A stretch of DNA of 47,330 nucleotides from Candidatus Latescibacterota bacterium (GTDB lineage: Bacteria; Latescibacterota; UBA2968). The position numbers and the translations under genes were made by a program. Positions 33,417-40,867 of this stretch are shown one piece after another. The notes under the pieces are model-generated. The model was not told the DNA's origin and searched no databases. It saw only the letters and a program-made list of their open reading frames with translations. The stretch spans positions 1-47,330 of the forward strand of contig JAJEDY010000055.1 of the NCBI GenBank assembly GCA_022821275.1. Reading direction: 5' to 3'. The stretch's first letter is position 1, and each line of letters begins with the position of its first letter.

Positions 33417-35201
33417 ATGAACGTCTTCCTCCGCCTCATCACCTATGTTCGCCCTTACCTGGGCCGCGTGTGCATCGGCATCAGTGCCACCCTCGTCATT
33501 ATTGGCCTGGATGCCGCGCAACCCCTGCTCATGCGCGAAGTCATCGACAACATCTTAACCCCCTACTTCACAGAAGGAAATTATATTGGCGGCGACTTCG
33601 CCGACACAAAAATCGCAGCCGACTTCGACCGCCTCCAATTCTACGCCCTGCTCCTCCTCGGCATCTATATCCTCCACACCATCTTCAGCTTCATCAACCG
33701 CTACCTCCTCAACCGAACGGGCCAGGACATCCTCTTCAGCCTCCGCGTCCAGGTCTATGACCACCTCCAGCACCTGGGCCTGCGCTTTTACAACGACCGC
33801 AGCACCGGCGAATTGATGTCGCGCGTAACCGCCGACGTCGAATCCCTCCAATACACCGTCACAGACACCCTCGAACGCGTACTCGTCAATATCGCAACCA
33901 TCGTCATCTACGGCAGCATCCTCTTTGGCCTCAGCTTTGAACTCGCCCTCATCACCCTGTTGCCCATGCCCCTATACAGCATCCTCATCATCTTCTACAA
34001 CCGCACCGTACGCCCCTATTACACCATGGCGCGCGAACGCATCGCCGACATCAGCGCCCTCTTGCAAGACAACCTCTCCGGCATCCGCGTCATCAAATGC
34101 TTTGCCCGCGAAGGCCACGAACTCTCTCGCTTCACCCAAAAATGCAAAGCCTTCCTCACCATCAGCATCACCATCATCAAAACCCGCGTCGCCTTCTTCC
34201 CCCTCTCCCGATTCATCATCTCCATGGGACCCCTCCTCGTCCTCCTCTTTGGCGGGCGACAAATCATCACGGGCGACCTCACCATCGGCACCCTCTTCGC
34301 CTTTCAAAGCTTTCTCTGGCGCTTCTACGGCCCCGTAGAAAGCCTCACCCGCATCAACGACACCATCGTGCGCGCAGCCGCCTCAGCCCGTCGCATCTTT
34401 GAAATCCTGGACACCCAACCCGAAATAAAAGACACCCCCAACGCCCTCCCCTTTGACCGCCTGAACGGCAGCGTAGAATTTCAAAACGTCACCTTTGCCT
34501 ACGAACACGGCCCCCCCGTCCTACAGGGCGTATCCCTCAGCGCACAACCCGGCCAACTCATCGGCCTCGTCGGTCCCAGCGGCGCGGGCAAAACCACCAT
34601 CATCAACCTCATCTGTCGCTTCTACGACCCCGACTCCGGAACCGTACACATCGACGGTTATGACCTCAAAAACATGCAACGCGCCTCTTTGCGCAGCCAG
34701 ATCGGCATGGTCTTACAAGAACCCTTCCTATTCAACGGAACCATCCGCGACAACATCGCTTATGGAAAACTCAACGCCACCGAAACCGACATCATCAACG
34801 CCGCCATGATGGCCAACGCGCACGACTTCGTCTGCGGCTTCCCAGACGCTTATGACACCCACATTGGCGAACGGGGCGTGCGCTTATCCGGCGGCGAAAA
34901 ACAACGCATCTCCATCGCCCGCGCCATCCTCAACGACCCGCGCATCCTCATCCTGGACGAAGCCACATCCTCCGTCGATACCGAAACCGAAATGCTCATC
35001 CAAAGAGCACTCGAACGCCTCATGGAAGGCCGCACCACCTTTGCGATCGCCCATCGCCTATCCACCGTGCGCCGCGCCGACTGCCTCTACGTCATCGACC
35101 GCGGCAAAATCGTCGAATTCGGCACACACACCCAGCTACTCGCCAGCGACGGCCTCTACGCCCACCTGTGCGACATGCAATTTGCCCTGGAAGATACGTA
35201 G
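33417..35201 (+). CDS. ABC exporter, MsbA-like half-transporter
   Basis: A 594-residue fused transmembrane/ATPase protein expected to work as a homodimer. Six membrane spans in residues 1-310 precede the ATPase: Walker A 'GPSGAGKTT', Q-loop 'VLQEPFLF', signature 'LSGGEKQRISIARAI', Walker B 'ILILDEATSSVD', H-loop 'AIAHRLST'. I chose the ATG at 33417, matching the family start 'RLITYVRPYLG'; the upstream part is repeat DNA and no ribosome-binding motif is visible. It is followed ten bases later by DUF1854, a known ABC-associated partner. Cargo unknown. Confidence 0.94.
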   Translation: MNVFLRLITYVRPYLGRVCIGISATLVIIGLDAAQPLLMREVIDNILTPYFTEGNYIGGDFADTKIAADFDRLQFYALLLLGIYILHTIFSFINRYLLNRTGQDILFSLRVQVYDHLQHLGLRFYNDRSTGELMSRVTADVESLQYTVTDTLERVLVNIATIVIYGSILFGLSFELALITLLPMPLYSILIIFYNRTVRPYYTMARERIADISALLQDNLSGIRVIKCFAREGHELSRFTQKCKAFLTISITIIKTRVAFFPLSRFIISMGPLLVLLFGGRQIITGDLTIGTLFAFQSFLWRFYGPVESLTRINDTIVRAAASARRIFEILDTQPEIKDTPNALPFDRLNGSVEFQNVTFAYEHGPPVLQGVSLSAQPGQLIGLVGPSGAGKTTIINLICRFYDPDSGTVHIDGYDLKNMQRASLRSQIGMVLQEPFLFNGTIRDNIAYGKLNATETDIINAAMMANAHDFVCGFPDAYDTHIGERGVRLSGGEKQRISIARAILNDPRILILDEATSSVDTETEMLIQRALERLMEGRTTFAIAHRLSTVRRADCLYVIDRGKIVEFGTHTQLLASDGLYAHLCDMQFALEDT

Positions 35202-35211
35202 GGACCTCAAT

Positions 35212-35757
35212 ATGACCGCCATCACACAAAATCAACTCATCCCCGAAACCATTGACATACGTCAAAACGGCGACGACCTGATCCTCACAGCCAACGGAGA
35301 AGAACTGCACATCGATCACATCGTGCGATGCTTCCCCTTTTCCACCCCCGACCAATGGATCAGCCTCCGCGACCGGGACGGAACCGAACTGGGCCTCTTG
35401 CCCACACTCGACGGATTAAACACACAATCCCGGGCACGCGTTGAAGAACACCTCAAAGACCGCTACGACATCCCCAAAATCCAGACCATACTCAACATCG
35501 AAAACAACAAAGAAGGCGGCACAACCTGGGACATCGACACCGACGCGGGACCGATGGACTTCACACTCCGCGGCGATCAGAACCTCAACCTCAACGCATT
35601 TCCCGAAATCGTATTCACCGACGCCATAACGCGCAAACGCTACAAAATCTCCGACTATACCAAACTCGACCGCGCCAGTCAAAAAATCGCCCGCGCGTAC
35701 CTGCCCATGAGCTCTCGCCACTACTCTGGGCGCCGCGGCGGGAGAAGTAGAAGATAA
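35212..35757 (+). CDS. DUF1854 protein, ABC-exporter partner
   Basis: A 181-residue soluble protein of the DUF1854 family: 'FPFSTPDQWISLRDRDGTEL', 'IPKIQTILNIENNKEGGTTW', 'FTLRGDQNLNLNAFPEIVFT'. In other bacteria the family sits beside ABC exporters and has been annotated near cyanophycin genes; none are in this window. It starts after AGGGA, 10 bases beyond the ABC stop, and is almost certainly co-transcribed. The C-terminus is Arg/Gly/Ser-rich (SGRRGGRSRR). Function unknown. Confidence 0.85.
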   Translation: MTAITQNQLIPETIDIRQNGDDLILTANGEELHIDHIVRCFPFSTPDQWISLRDRDGTELGLLPTLDGLNTQSRARVEEHLKDRYDIPKIQTILNIENNKEGGTTWDIDTDAGPMDFTLRGDQNLNLNAFPEIVFTDAITRKRYKISDYTKLDRASQKIARAYLPMSSRHYSGRRGGRSRR

Positions 35758-35798
35758 AAAAAAGCCGACCACTGGTATGGACGGCTCAAAAACAAACA

Positions 35799-35975
35799 CT
35801 GGATCGCGGCTAACACCCTGCCGCGATGACGGGCGACCACAGGCCTGCCCCTGCATAATTTAAGCAGGGGGGGTCGCCCCTACAACACCATACCGCGATG
35901 ACAAGTCCGGGCGAGGCATGCCTCGCCCCTACACATCTATATTCATCTGCGTTCATCTGCGTTCATCTGCGGATC
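35799..35975. repeat. Nested composite repeat
   Basis: A palindrome (35799-35830) runs into GGGCGACC, an inner hairpin CCCCTGCATAATTTAAGCAG GGG, then GGTCGCCCCTAC (35831-35883). After this a second right arm ACACCATACCGCGATGAC appears (35886-35902), a GGGCGAGGC hairpin (35909-35932), and TTCATCTGCG units. 'AACACC' stands on both sides of the inner block, suggesting one copy inserted into another. It ends at the pafA stop. Confidence 0.75.
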
Positions 35976-37436
35976 CTACTTCCCCCTTCTCAACCCCATC
36001 ATCTTCGACGCGATCTCGACCTCCTCGACAAATGCCTCTGCCTCCTCGTCATACGTATCAAACGGATCGCGGAAACTCAAATGAAACTCATTTTCCAAAT
36101 ACACCGAATCCCAATCCACAATATACCGCACCCGATTTTGAGACAACGTCTTCACCATTGCCGCTCGCGCCTTTGCCCGCGTATCAGCTGGCGGCGTTCC
36201 ACACGCCTCTTCAACGCGGTCATCCGTCAACACGCGCTTCATCTTACCCTGTTTCTCCAGATCGAAATACAACCCGCGATTGGGATCGATATTGTGATAC
36301 TCCAGATCCAAACTCTGCAACCACGGATCGTCCCAACTCAAATTCTCCGACTCGCGAAACGCATCCAACAACCACTTCTTAGCCACCCAATCCACGCGAT
36401 CTGTCAACTGCGCGGGATCGGACGCCAGATCATCGAGCGTGCGCTCCCACTCATCCAGCACCCAATCCGACTCCTCATCCAACCCCCTCAAATGGCGCTG
36501 CGACAAAGCCAAATAAACGCGCTGAATATCAATCGCCGAAATCGTGCGCCCATTTTGCCGGTCCAGAATCCACTTATACGTTGGATCGCGCGAAATCTCC
36601 TTCAATGCCCACACCGGATCGCCCAATTCCACCGCATCCCCCGGAAAAATTTTGCGCTCTAAGAGATTCAGCACCATCGCCGTCGTACCAACCTTCAGTG
36701 CCGTCGCATACTCCGACATATTTGAATCGCCCACCAGAAGGTGCAAACGGCGGTACTTGCTGTGATCTGCCAGCGGTTCATCTCGCGTATTGATAATCGC
36801 GCGAGAAAACTGAATCCACTGATAAATCTCTGTCACAATATGATCCGCACGCTGAGAAATCTGGAAATTCACCGGATCTTCCCGATTGGCGGCCTCGCGC
36901 GCATTGTGCCCATAATAATAAAAACTATCATCATAACTGCCCACGCGACCTGCACCGCAAAAAATTTGGCGCGTCACCAAAAACGGCAACAGCGCGGGAA
37001 TGACAACCGTTGAAAACGGCACATTGCGCCTGACCAGATAATTTTCGTGACAGCCAAATGTCGCACCCGTATAGTGATCGATATTATTCTTCAAAAACGA
37101 CGCTTCCTTAGCCAACCCCAGCGCGTGCAATGCCCGGTGCAAAATGAGATCGCCAGCCCGATCAAACGCCACGATATCCCACAACCCCGAACACTCGGGC
37201 GTGGCGTATTCCAGATGCCCCATATCGATATAAATCCGCCCGGCATTAAACAAAAAACCCCCATTGCCCGGGGGTTCATCCCGCCCGCGATAGTGAATAT
37301 CCACAATCCCGAGACGGTCAACGTGAAAAATGTGATCCTTAACCTTCACCGAAATGGTATCTGGACTCACAAAACCCTCGTGCTCGGGCGCCAAACACCC
37401 ATACTCGGTTTCTATGCCAAAAATGCGGTCTCTCAT
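35976..37436 (-). CDS. pafA: Pup-protein ligase
   Basis: A 486-residue glutamine-synthetase-fold ligase that joins the C-terminal Glu of Pup to substrate lysines using ATP. It has 'FGIETEYG' with the nucleotide/metal Glu, Asp71 in 'GRIYIDMGHLEYATPEC' (catalytic base), 'FLKNNIDHYTGATFGCHENYL', 'LPFLVTRQIFCGAGRVG' and 'INTRDEPLADHSKYRRLHLL', and a PafA-type C-terminal domain ('VDWDSVYLENEFHLSFRDPF'). It lacks the Dop-specific early insertion, which is why I call it PafA and its paralogue Dop. Last gene of the locus, nine bases after prcA. Confidence 0.93.
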   Translation of the reverse strand: MRDRIFGIETEYGCLAPEHEGFVSPDTISVKVKDHIFHVDRLGIVDIHYRGRDEPPGNGGFLFNAGRIYIDMGHLEYATPECSGLWDIVAFDRAGDLILHRALHALGLAKEASFLKNNIDHYTGATFGCHENYLVRRNVPFSTVVIPALLPFLVTRQIFCGAGRVGSYDDSFYYYGHNAREAANREDPVNFQISQRADHIVTEIYQWIQFSRAIINTRDEPLADHSKYRRLHLLVGDSNMSEYATALKVGTTAMVLNLLERKIFPGDAVELGDPVWALKEISRDPTYKWILDRQNGRTISAIDIQRVYLALSQRHLRGLDEESDWVLDEWERTLDDLASDPAQLTDRVDWVAKKWLLDAFRESENLSWDDPWLQSLDLEYHNIDPNRGLYFDLEKQGKMKRVLTDDRVEEACGTPPADTRAKARAAMVKTLSQNRVRYIVDWDSVYLENEFHLSFRDPFDTYDEEAEAFVEEVEIASKMMGLRRGK

Positions 37437-37445
37437 CGGGACCTC

Positions 37446-38240
37446 TCAGTCTGCCTTAAACTGCGCCAGAGCGGGCGCAATTTCTTCTGCTTCGACATTG
37501 CGGTACTTGTTCTTACCCAACTGCGACCGCTCGAGCACCACCGCCTCCACCGCCAGATCCTTCAACGCCATCTCAAGCACATCAACCACATCGACCTCCC
37601 CAGCCACCTGATCCAACGCGTCGGCATCGGTGGGCACCTCATCCATCTTCCCAATCCATCGCCCTATTGCCCAGGCGCGAAGCGCGGCACCTGCGGCATC
37701 CGATAGCGACAGCGCCTCCGCATCCAGACCCGACAACTCGCGCACCATCATCACATCCGCCTCTACAACGCCCCCCACAGCAGCGCACCGCTCGTGTCGG
37801 TGAAACGCGCCATCGTAATCCACAGAATAAAAAACCTGCGCGCCCTCCTGCCCATCCAACTCCGCCAGAAGCACCCGCGCCAAAAAAGGAGACCGCACCA
37901 CCTCGTCAAACCCCGCCTTAATCGCAGGACCGAGACCAAAATACACAATTTGACGCAACGTCACATCGTCTTCTGAATAATTAAACCCAATCGAATGCGC
38001 CATATCAATCGCGGCCTGCCGCAGATTCTCGATATCCGTCGAATGCCCAATCCCCGCGAGCAAAATGCGGTCGTACACCTCAAACACTTTTTGCTGACTC
38101 TGCGACAACGTCAGCAACAAAACACCGCCCTCGTAACCCACACCCACGACCGGACTCCCCTGTCGGATCTGATCTTCAATATAATCGCGCCGATTCGCAA
38201 CAGCCTCTGCCCAGCGATACGGCTCATCGGACAACATCAT
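37446..38240 (-). CDS. prcA: Proteasome alpha subunit
   Basis: A 264-residue 20S alpha-type subunit, non-catalytic, forming the outer gate rings. The N-terminus 'YRWAEAVANRRDYIEDQIRQ' then GSPVVGVGYEGGVLLLT matches PrcA. 'KVFEVYDRILLAGIGHSTDIE' and 'RPFLA'-like stretches continue the fold. It overlaps prcB by four bases (ATGA). The C-terminal tail is acidic and unlike actinobacterial sequences. Confidence 0.92.
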   Translation of the reverse strand: MMLSDEPYRWAEAVANRRDYIEDQIRQGSPVVGVGYEGGVLLLTLSQSQQKVFEVYDRILLAGIGHSTDIENLRQAAIDMAHSIGFNYSEDDVTLRQIVYFGLGPAIKAGFDEVVRSPFLARVLLAELDGQEGAQVFYSVDYDGAFHRHERCAAVGGVVEADVMMVRELSGLDAEALSLSDAAGAALRAWAIGRWIGKMDEVPTDADALDQVAGEVDVVDVLEMALKDLAVEAVVLERSQLGKNKYRNVEAEEIAPALAQFKAD

Positions 38241-39040
38241 GCGCGTCCCGCCTCCTCCCCATCCACGTATTGAACATAAAGCTCACGCAACGCCTCGGTC
38301 TCGATCTCCGCCAGACCCGACGCCGTAATCGTCTTCACCGACGGAAAAATATCAGCCGACCGCTCGTATCGCCCCGTCGCCGAATCGTATTCCGACGCCG
38401 TATCCAGAAGCTGGAGCGCGTGCCCGATAGCCGCATCGCGATCCATATCCACAAATTGCTGACCGCCCCAGCGATTCAAATAGTACATCGCACCGCGAAT
38501 CGCCGGCGACCCCGACCCCGTCGTCGTAAAATCGGCACTCTCAAACTGCGCCCCCAGCGCATCGTAAAAATAGATCTTACCCCGCGCATCCACCCGGTCA
38601 TACGTCGCAAAAATCGGAATCACAGCGCCAATACCCTGCATCGCCATCGGCAAATTATCCTTGATCAACAGCGACAACCGGCGCAACTTCGCCTGCAAAC
38701 TCATCTCCTGAAGCAAACGGCGGCGATAATACTGAAACGCATGCTCTAAAATGCGCGCAATCTCAAACGCAATCGAAGGCGATCCCGAAATCGCCATCAC
38801 CGAAAACGCATCCAGATCAATCACCTTATCCGCGCGGTCATAAAGCACCATATTGCCCGCAGTGGCACGGCGATCCCCTGCAACGAGCACCCCATCGGCA
38901 TATTGAAATGCCAGAATCGTCGTCGCATCCGTCGGCTCAAAAGGCAAATCGCGCTCGGCCTTCACATCGCCCAACTGCTCACCCGGAAACCGGTATCCCG
39001 ATTGCCGCAGCAAATCGACAAAATCCCCACCCGATTGCAT
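38237..39040 (-). CDS. prcB: Proteasome beta subunit (catalytic)
   Basis: A 267-residue precursor. A 39-residue propeptide precedes Thr40 in 'TTILAFQYADGVLVAGDRRA', the expected N-terminal nucleophile after self-cleavage; mature length about 228. The fold motifs are 'VMAISGSPSIAFEIARILEH', 'TTTGSGSPAIRGAMYYL' and 'EYDSATGRYERSADIFPSVK'. The residue before the cleavage is Ala, where Gly is usual in PrcB. It starts three bases after pup and overlaps prcA, giving the classic pup-prcB-prcA order. Confidence 0.93.
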   Translation of the reverse strand: MQSGGDFVDLLRQSGYRFPGEQLGDVKAERDLPFEPTDATTILAFQYADGVLVAGDRRATAGNMVLYDRADKVIDLDAFSVMAISGSPSIAFEIARILEHAFQYYRRRLLQEMSLQAKLRRLSLLIKDNLPMAMQGIGAVIPIFATYDRVDARGKIYFYDALGAQFESADFTTTGSGSPAIRGAMYYLNRWGGQQFVDMDRDAAIGHALQLLDTASEYDSATGRYERSADIFPSVKTITASGLAEIETEALRELYVQYVDGEEAGRA

Positions 39041-39043
39041 AAT

Positions 39044-39235
39044 CTACTCGCCTGTACGCTGGCGGTAACGCCGCGCCTGATTGGGATCAACGCGCCGCAT
39101 GCGCCGCAACAAATCGTGCGTATCTGGCCGCTCCACCTTCGGGCGTGCAGGGCCACCATCGCCATCATCACCAGGACCAGGTCCTCCCGGATCGACCGGC
39201 TTCGTCCGTCGTTCAAACTGTAAGACCTTATCCAT
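39044..39235 (-). CDS. pup: Prokaryotic ubiquitin-like protein (Pup/UBact)
   Basis: A 63-residue modifier. The N-terminal half is Gly/Pro/Asp-rich and disordered in appearance (PVDPGGPGPGDDGDGG). The C-terminal half is helical and Arg-rich, ending 'ARRYRQRTGE'. A Glu end means it can be ligated by PafA without deamidation, unlike mycobacterial Pup, which ends in Gln. The Arg-Thr-Gly-Glu ending fits the Gram-negative UBact group. A strong AAGGAGG lies six bases before the ATG. It sits directly before prcB and after dop, so context confirms the call despite its short length. Confidence 0.93.
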   Translation of the reverse strand: MDKVLQFERRTKPVDPGGPGPGDDGDGGPARPKVERPDTHDLLRRMRRVDPNQARRYRQRTGE

Positions 39236-39251
39236 CTACGGCCTCCTTGAA

Positions 39252-39351
39252 AAAAGTGAGAAGTAAGAAGTGAGAAGTAAGAAGGCCCCGCCCAACCACC
39301 CAAAGGCTGGTGCCTCATCCCATTTCACACTTCCTCCTTCACACTTCACAC
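39252..39351 (-). repeat. Intercistronic repeat, copy 2 (dop-pup)
   Basis: Read on the minus strand it begins at dop's last codons GTG TGA, then AGTGTGAAGGAGGAAGTGTG, a core of CACCAGCCTTTGGGTGG and TTGGGCGGGGCC, and a tail of CTTCTTACTTCTCACTTC units, ending at the AAGGAGG of pup. It matches copy 1 at 22483-22560 over almost its whole length and carries an extra CTTACTTCTCACTT unit. Confidence 0.8.
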
Positions 39352-40866
39352 TTTCTCTAACGCCTCTAAAAAACTCTCTAACGTCTCCGAATTATCCAAC
39401 ACCTCATTATACCGCCTCACCCGCCCCTCATCCACCAATAATTTCATATCCACGGCATGCTGGCGGCCATTGCGCTTAAACACAATGCGATCCCAGTTAA
39501 TCGACGACACGTAATCGCCGAACTTCTCCAAACTGCGCCCGCGAAAATACGCCCGCGTACCCGAAGGCGGCTCCGACATCGCCGCTGCCACCTCATCATC
39601 GCCCACCAGACGCACCATCTGCCCCTGCGACTCCAGCAAATAATACAACCCCGCCTCCCGATCCACATTGCTATATTCCAGATCCTGACTCTGCATCCAG
39701 AACAAATCATCGGGATTATCCCACGCCAGATTCTCCGCCTCGCAAAAACTATCGATCAGCCACTTCTTCGTCACCCAATCGCACACCCCCACCAGATCCA
39801 TCGGATCGCGGCTCAACTTCTCTATCACATCTTCCCACGCCCCCAACACCCAATCCGTCTCTCGATCCCGCCCGGCAAACTCGCGCCGTGCCAACTGCAA
39901 AAACGCATCCTGAATCTCAACCGCGGGAACGAGGCGATGACCGGGACCCTCCACCTCGACCAGCCACGCATACGACTGATCGCGCGCGATATTCTTCATC
40001 GCCGCAATGGGATCCTTCAGCCGAAAATCTGGCAAACAATCCGCCTCAATCAAATCGATCACCAGCGCCGTTGACCCCACCTTAAGCGCCGTCATATACT
40101 CCGACATATTGGCATCGCCCACAATCACGTGCAACCGCCGATAGTGCGCCGCATCTGCGTGGGGTTCATCGCGCGTATTCACAACCGGACGCTTGTGCAT
40201 CGTATCCACACTCGCGATCACCTCGAAAAACTCCGCGCGTTGCGACAATTGATAAATCGGCGCGCGATCCTCGCGCTCAACACCCACCTTGCCAGCCCCG
40301 CAAAAAATTTGCCGCGTGGGGAAAAAGGACAACAACCCCTGTAATATACGCTCAAAGGGCACCGAACGATCCATCAAATAATTCTCGTGACACCCATAGC
40401 TATGCCCTTCAAAATCCGTATTGTTCTTATACATCCGCACAACGCCCTGATCGAGCATCTCCGTGCGCCGCCGCGCGCAAATATCCACAATGCGCTCCCC
40501 CGCCTTATCCTGTGCCACAAGCTCGAACAAACTTATGCACTCACCCGTCGAATACTCCGGATGCGTATGATCGTTGTAAAACCGGGACCCATTGTAAATA
40601 ATCAAATCGCTCTTCAATTCCTTAAACGGAATTTTGCGCTTGCGGTCCTGCTGCAAATGCACCTTCTCATCGGCATCATTCAACAAATTTTTGACCTCAA
40701 ACCCCCGCTCATCCCGACGGGGATTCTCCAGCCGATAATCCCACAACGGAACAAACTTGCCCTGTTGATAGCATCGAATCAACTGCATCGACTCTTCGAC
40801 CACATCGACCCTATCCACCTCGTCAATCGTGATTCCGTATTCTGTTTCCAAACCGAATAAGCGCAT
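39346..40866 (-). CDS. dop: Depupylase/deamidase of Pup
   Basis: A 506-residue PafA paralogue. It is called Dop because of the early insertion 'LWDYRLENPRRDERGFEVKN' typical of Dop, the catalytic Asp99 in 'RFYNDHTHPEYSTGEC', and a Dop-type ending. Dop removes Pup from proteins and, where Pup ends in Gln, converts it to Glu; that second job is not needed here. I start at 40866 (MRLFGLETEYG), one base after the arc stop; a longer frame upstream only shadows arc. The last codons GTG TGA belong to a repeat. Confidence 0.93.
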   Translation of the reverse strand: MRLFGLETEYGITIDEVDRVDVVEESMQLIRCYQQGKFVPLWDYRLENPRRDERGFEVKNLLNDADEKVHLQQDRKRKIPFKELKSDLIIYNGSRFYNDHTHPEYSTGECISLFELVAQDKAGERIVDICARRRTEMLDQGVVRMYKNNTDFEGHSYGCHENYLMDRSVPFERILQGLLSFFPTRQIFCGAGKVGVEREDRAPIYQLSQRAEFFEVIASVDTMHKRPVVNTRDEPHADAAHYRRLHVIVGDANMSEYMTALKVGSTALVIDLIEADCLPDFRLKDPIAAMKNIARDQSYAWLVEVEGPGHRLVPAVEIQDAFLQLARREFAGRDRETDWVLGAWEDVIEKLSRDPMDLVGVCDWVTKKWLIDSFCEAENLAWDNPDDLFWMQSQDLEYSNVDREAGLYYLLESQGQMVRLVGDDEVAAAMSEPPSGTRAYFRGRSLEKFGDYVSSINWDRIVFKRNGRQHAVDMKLLVDEGRVRRYNEVLDNSETLESFLEALEKV

Positions 40867-40867
40867 A

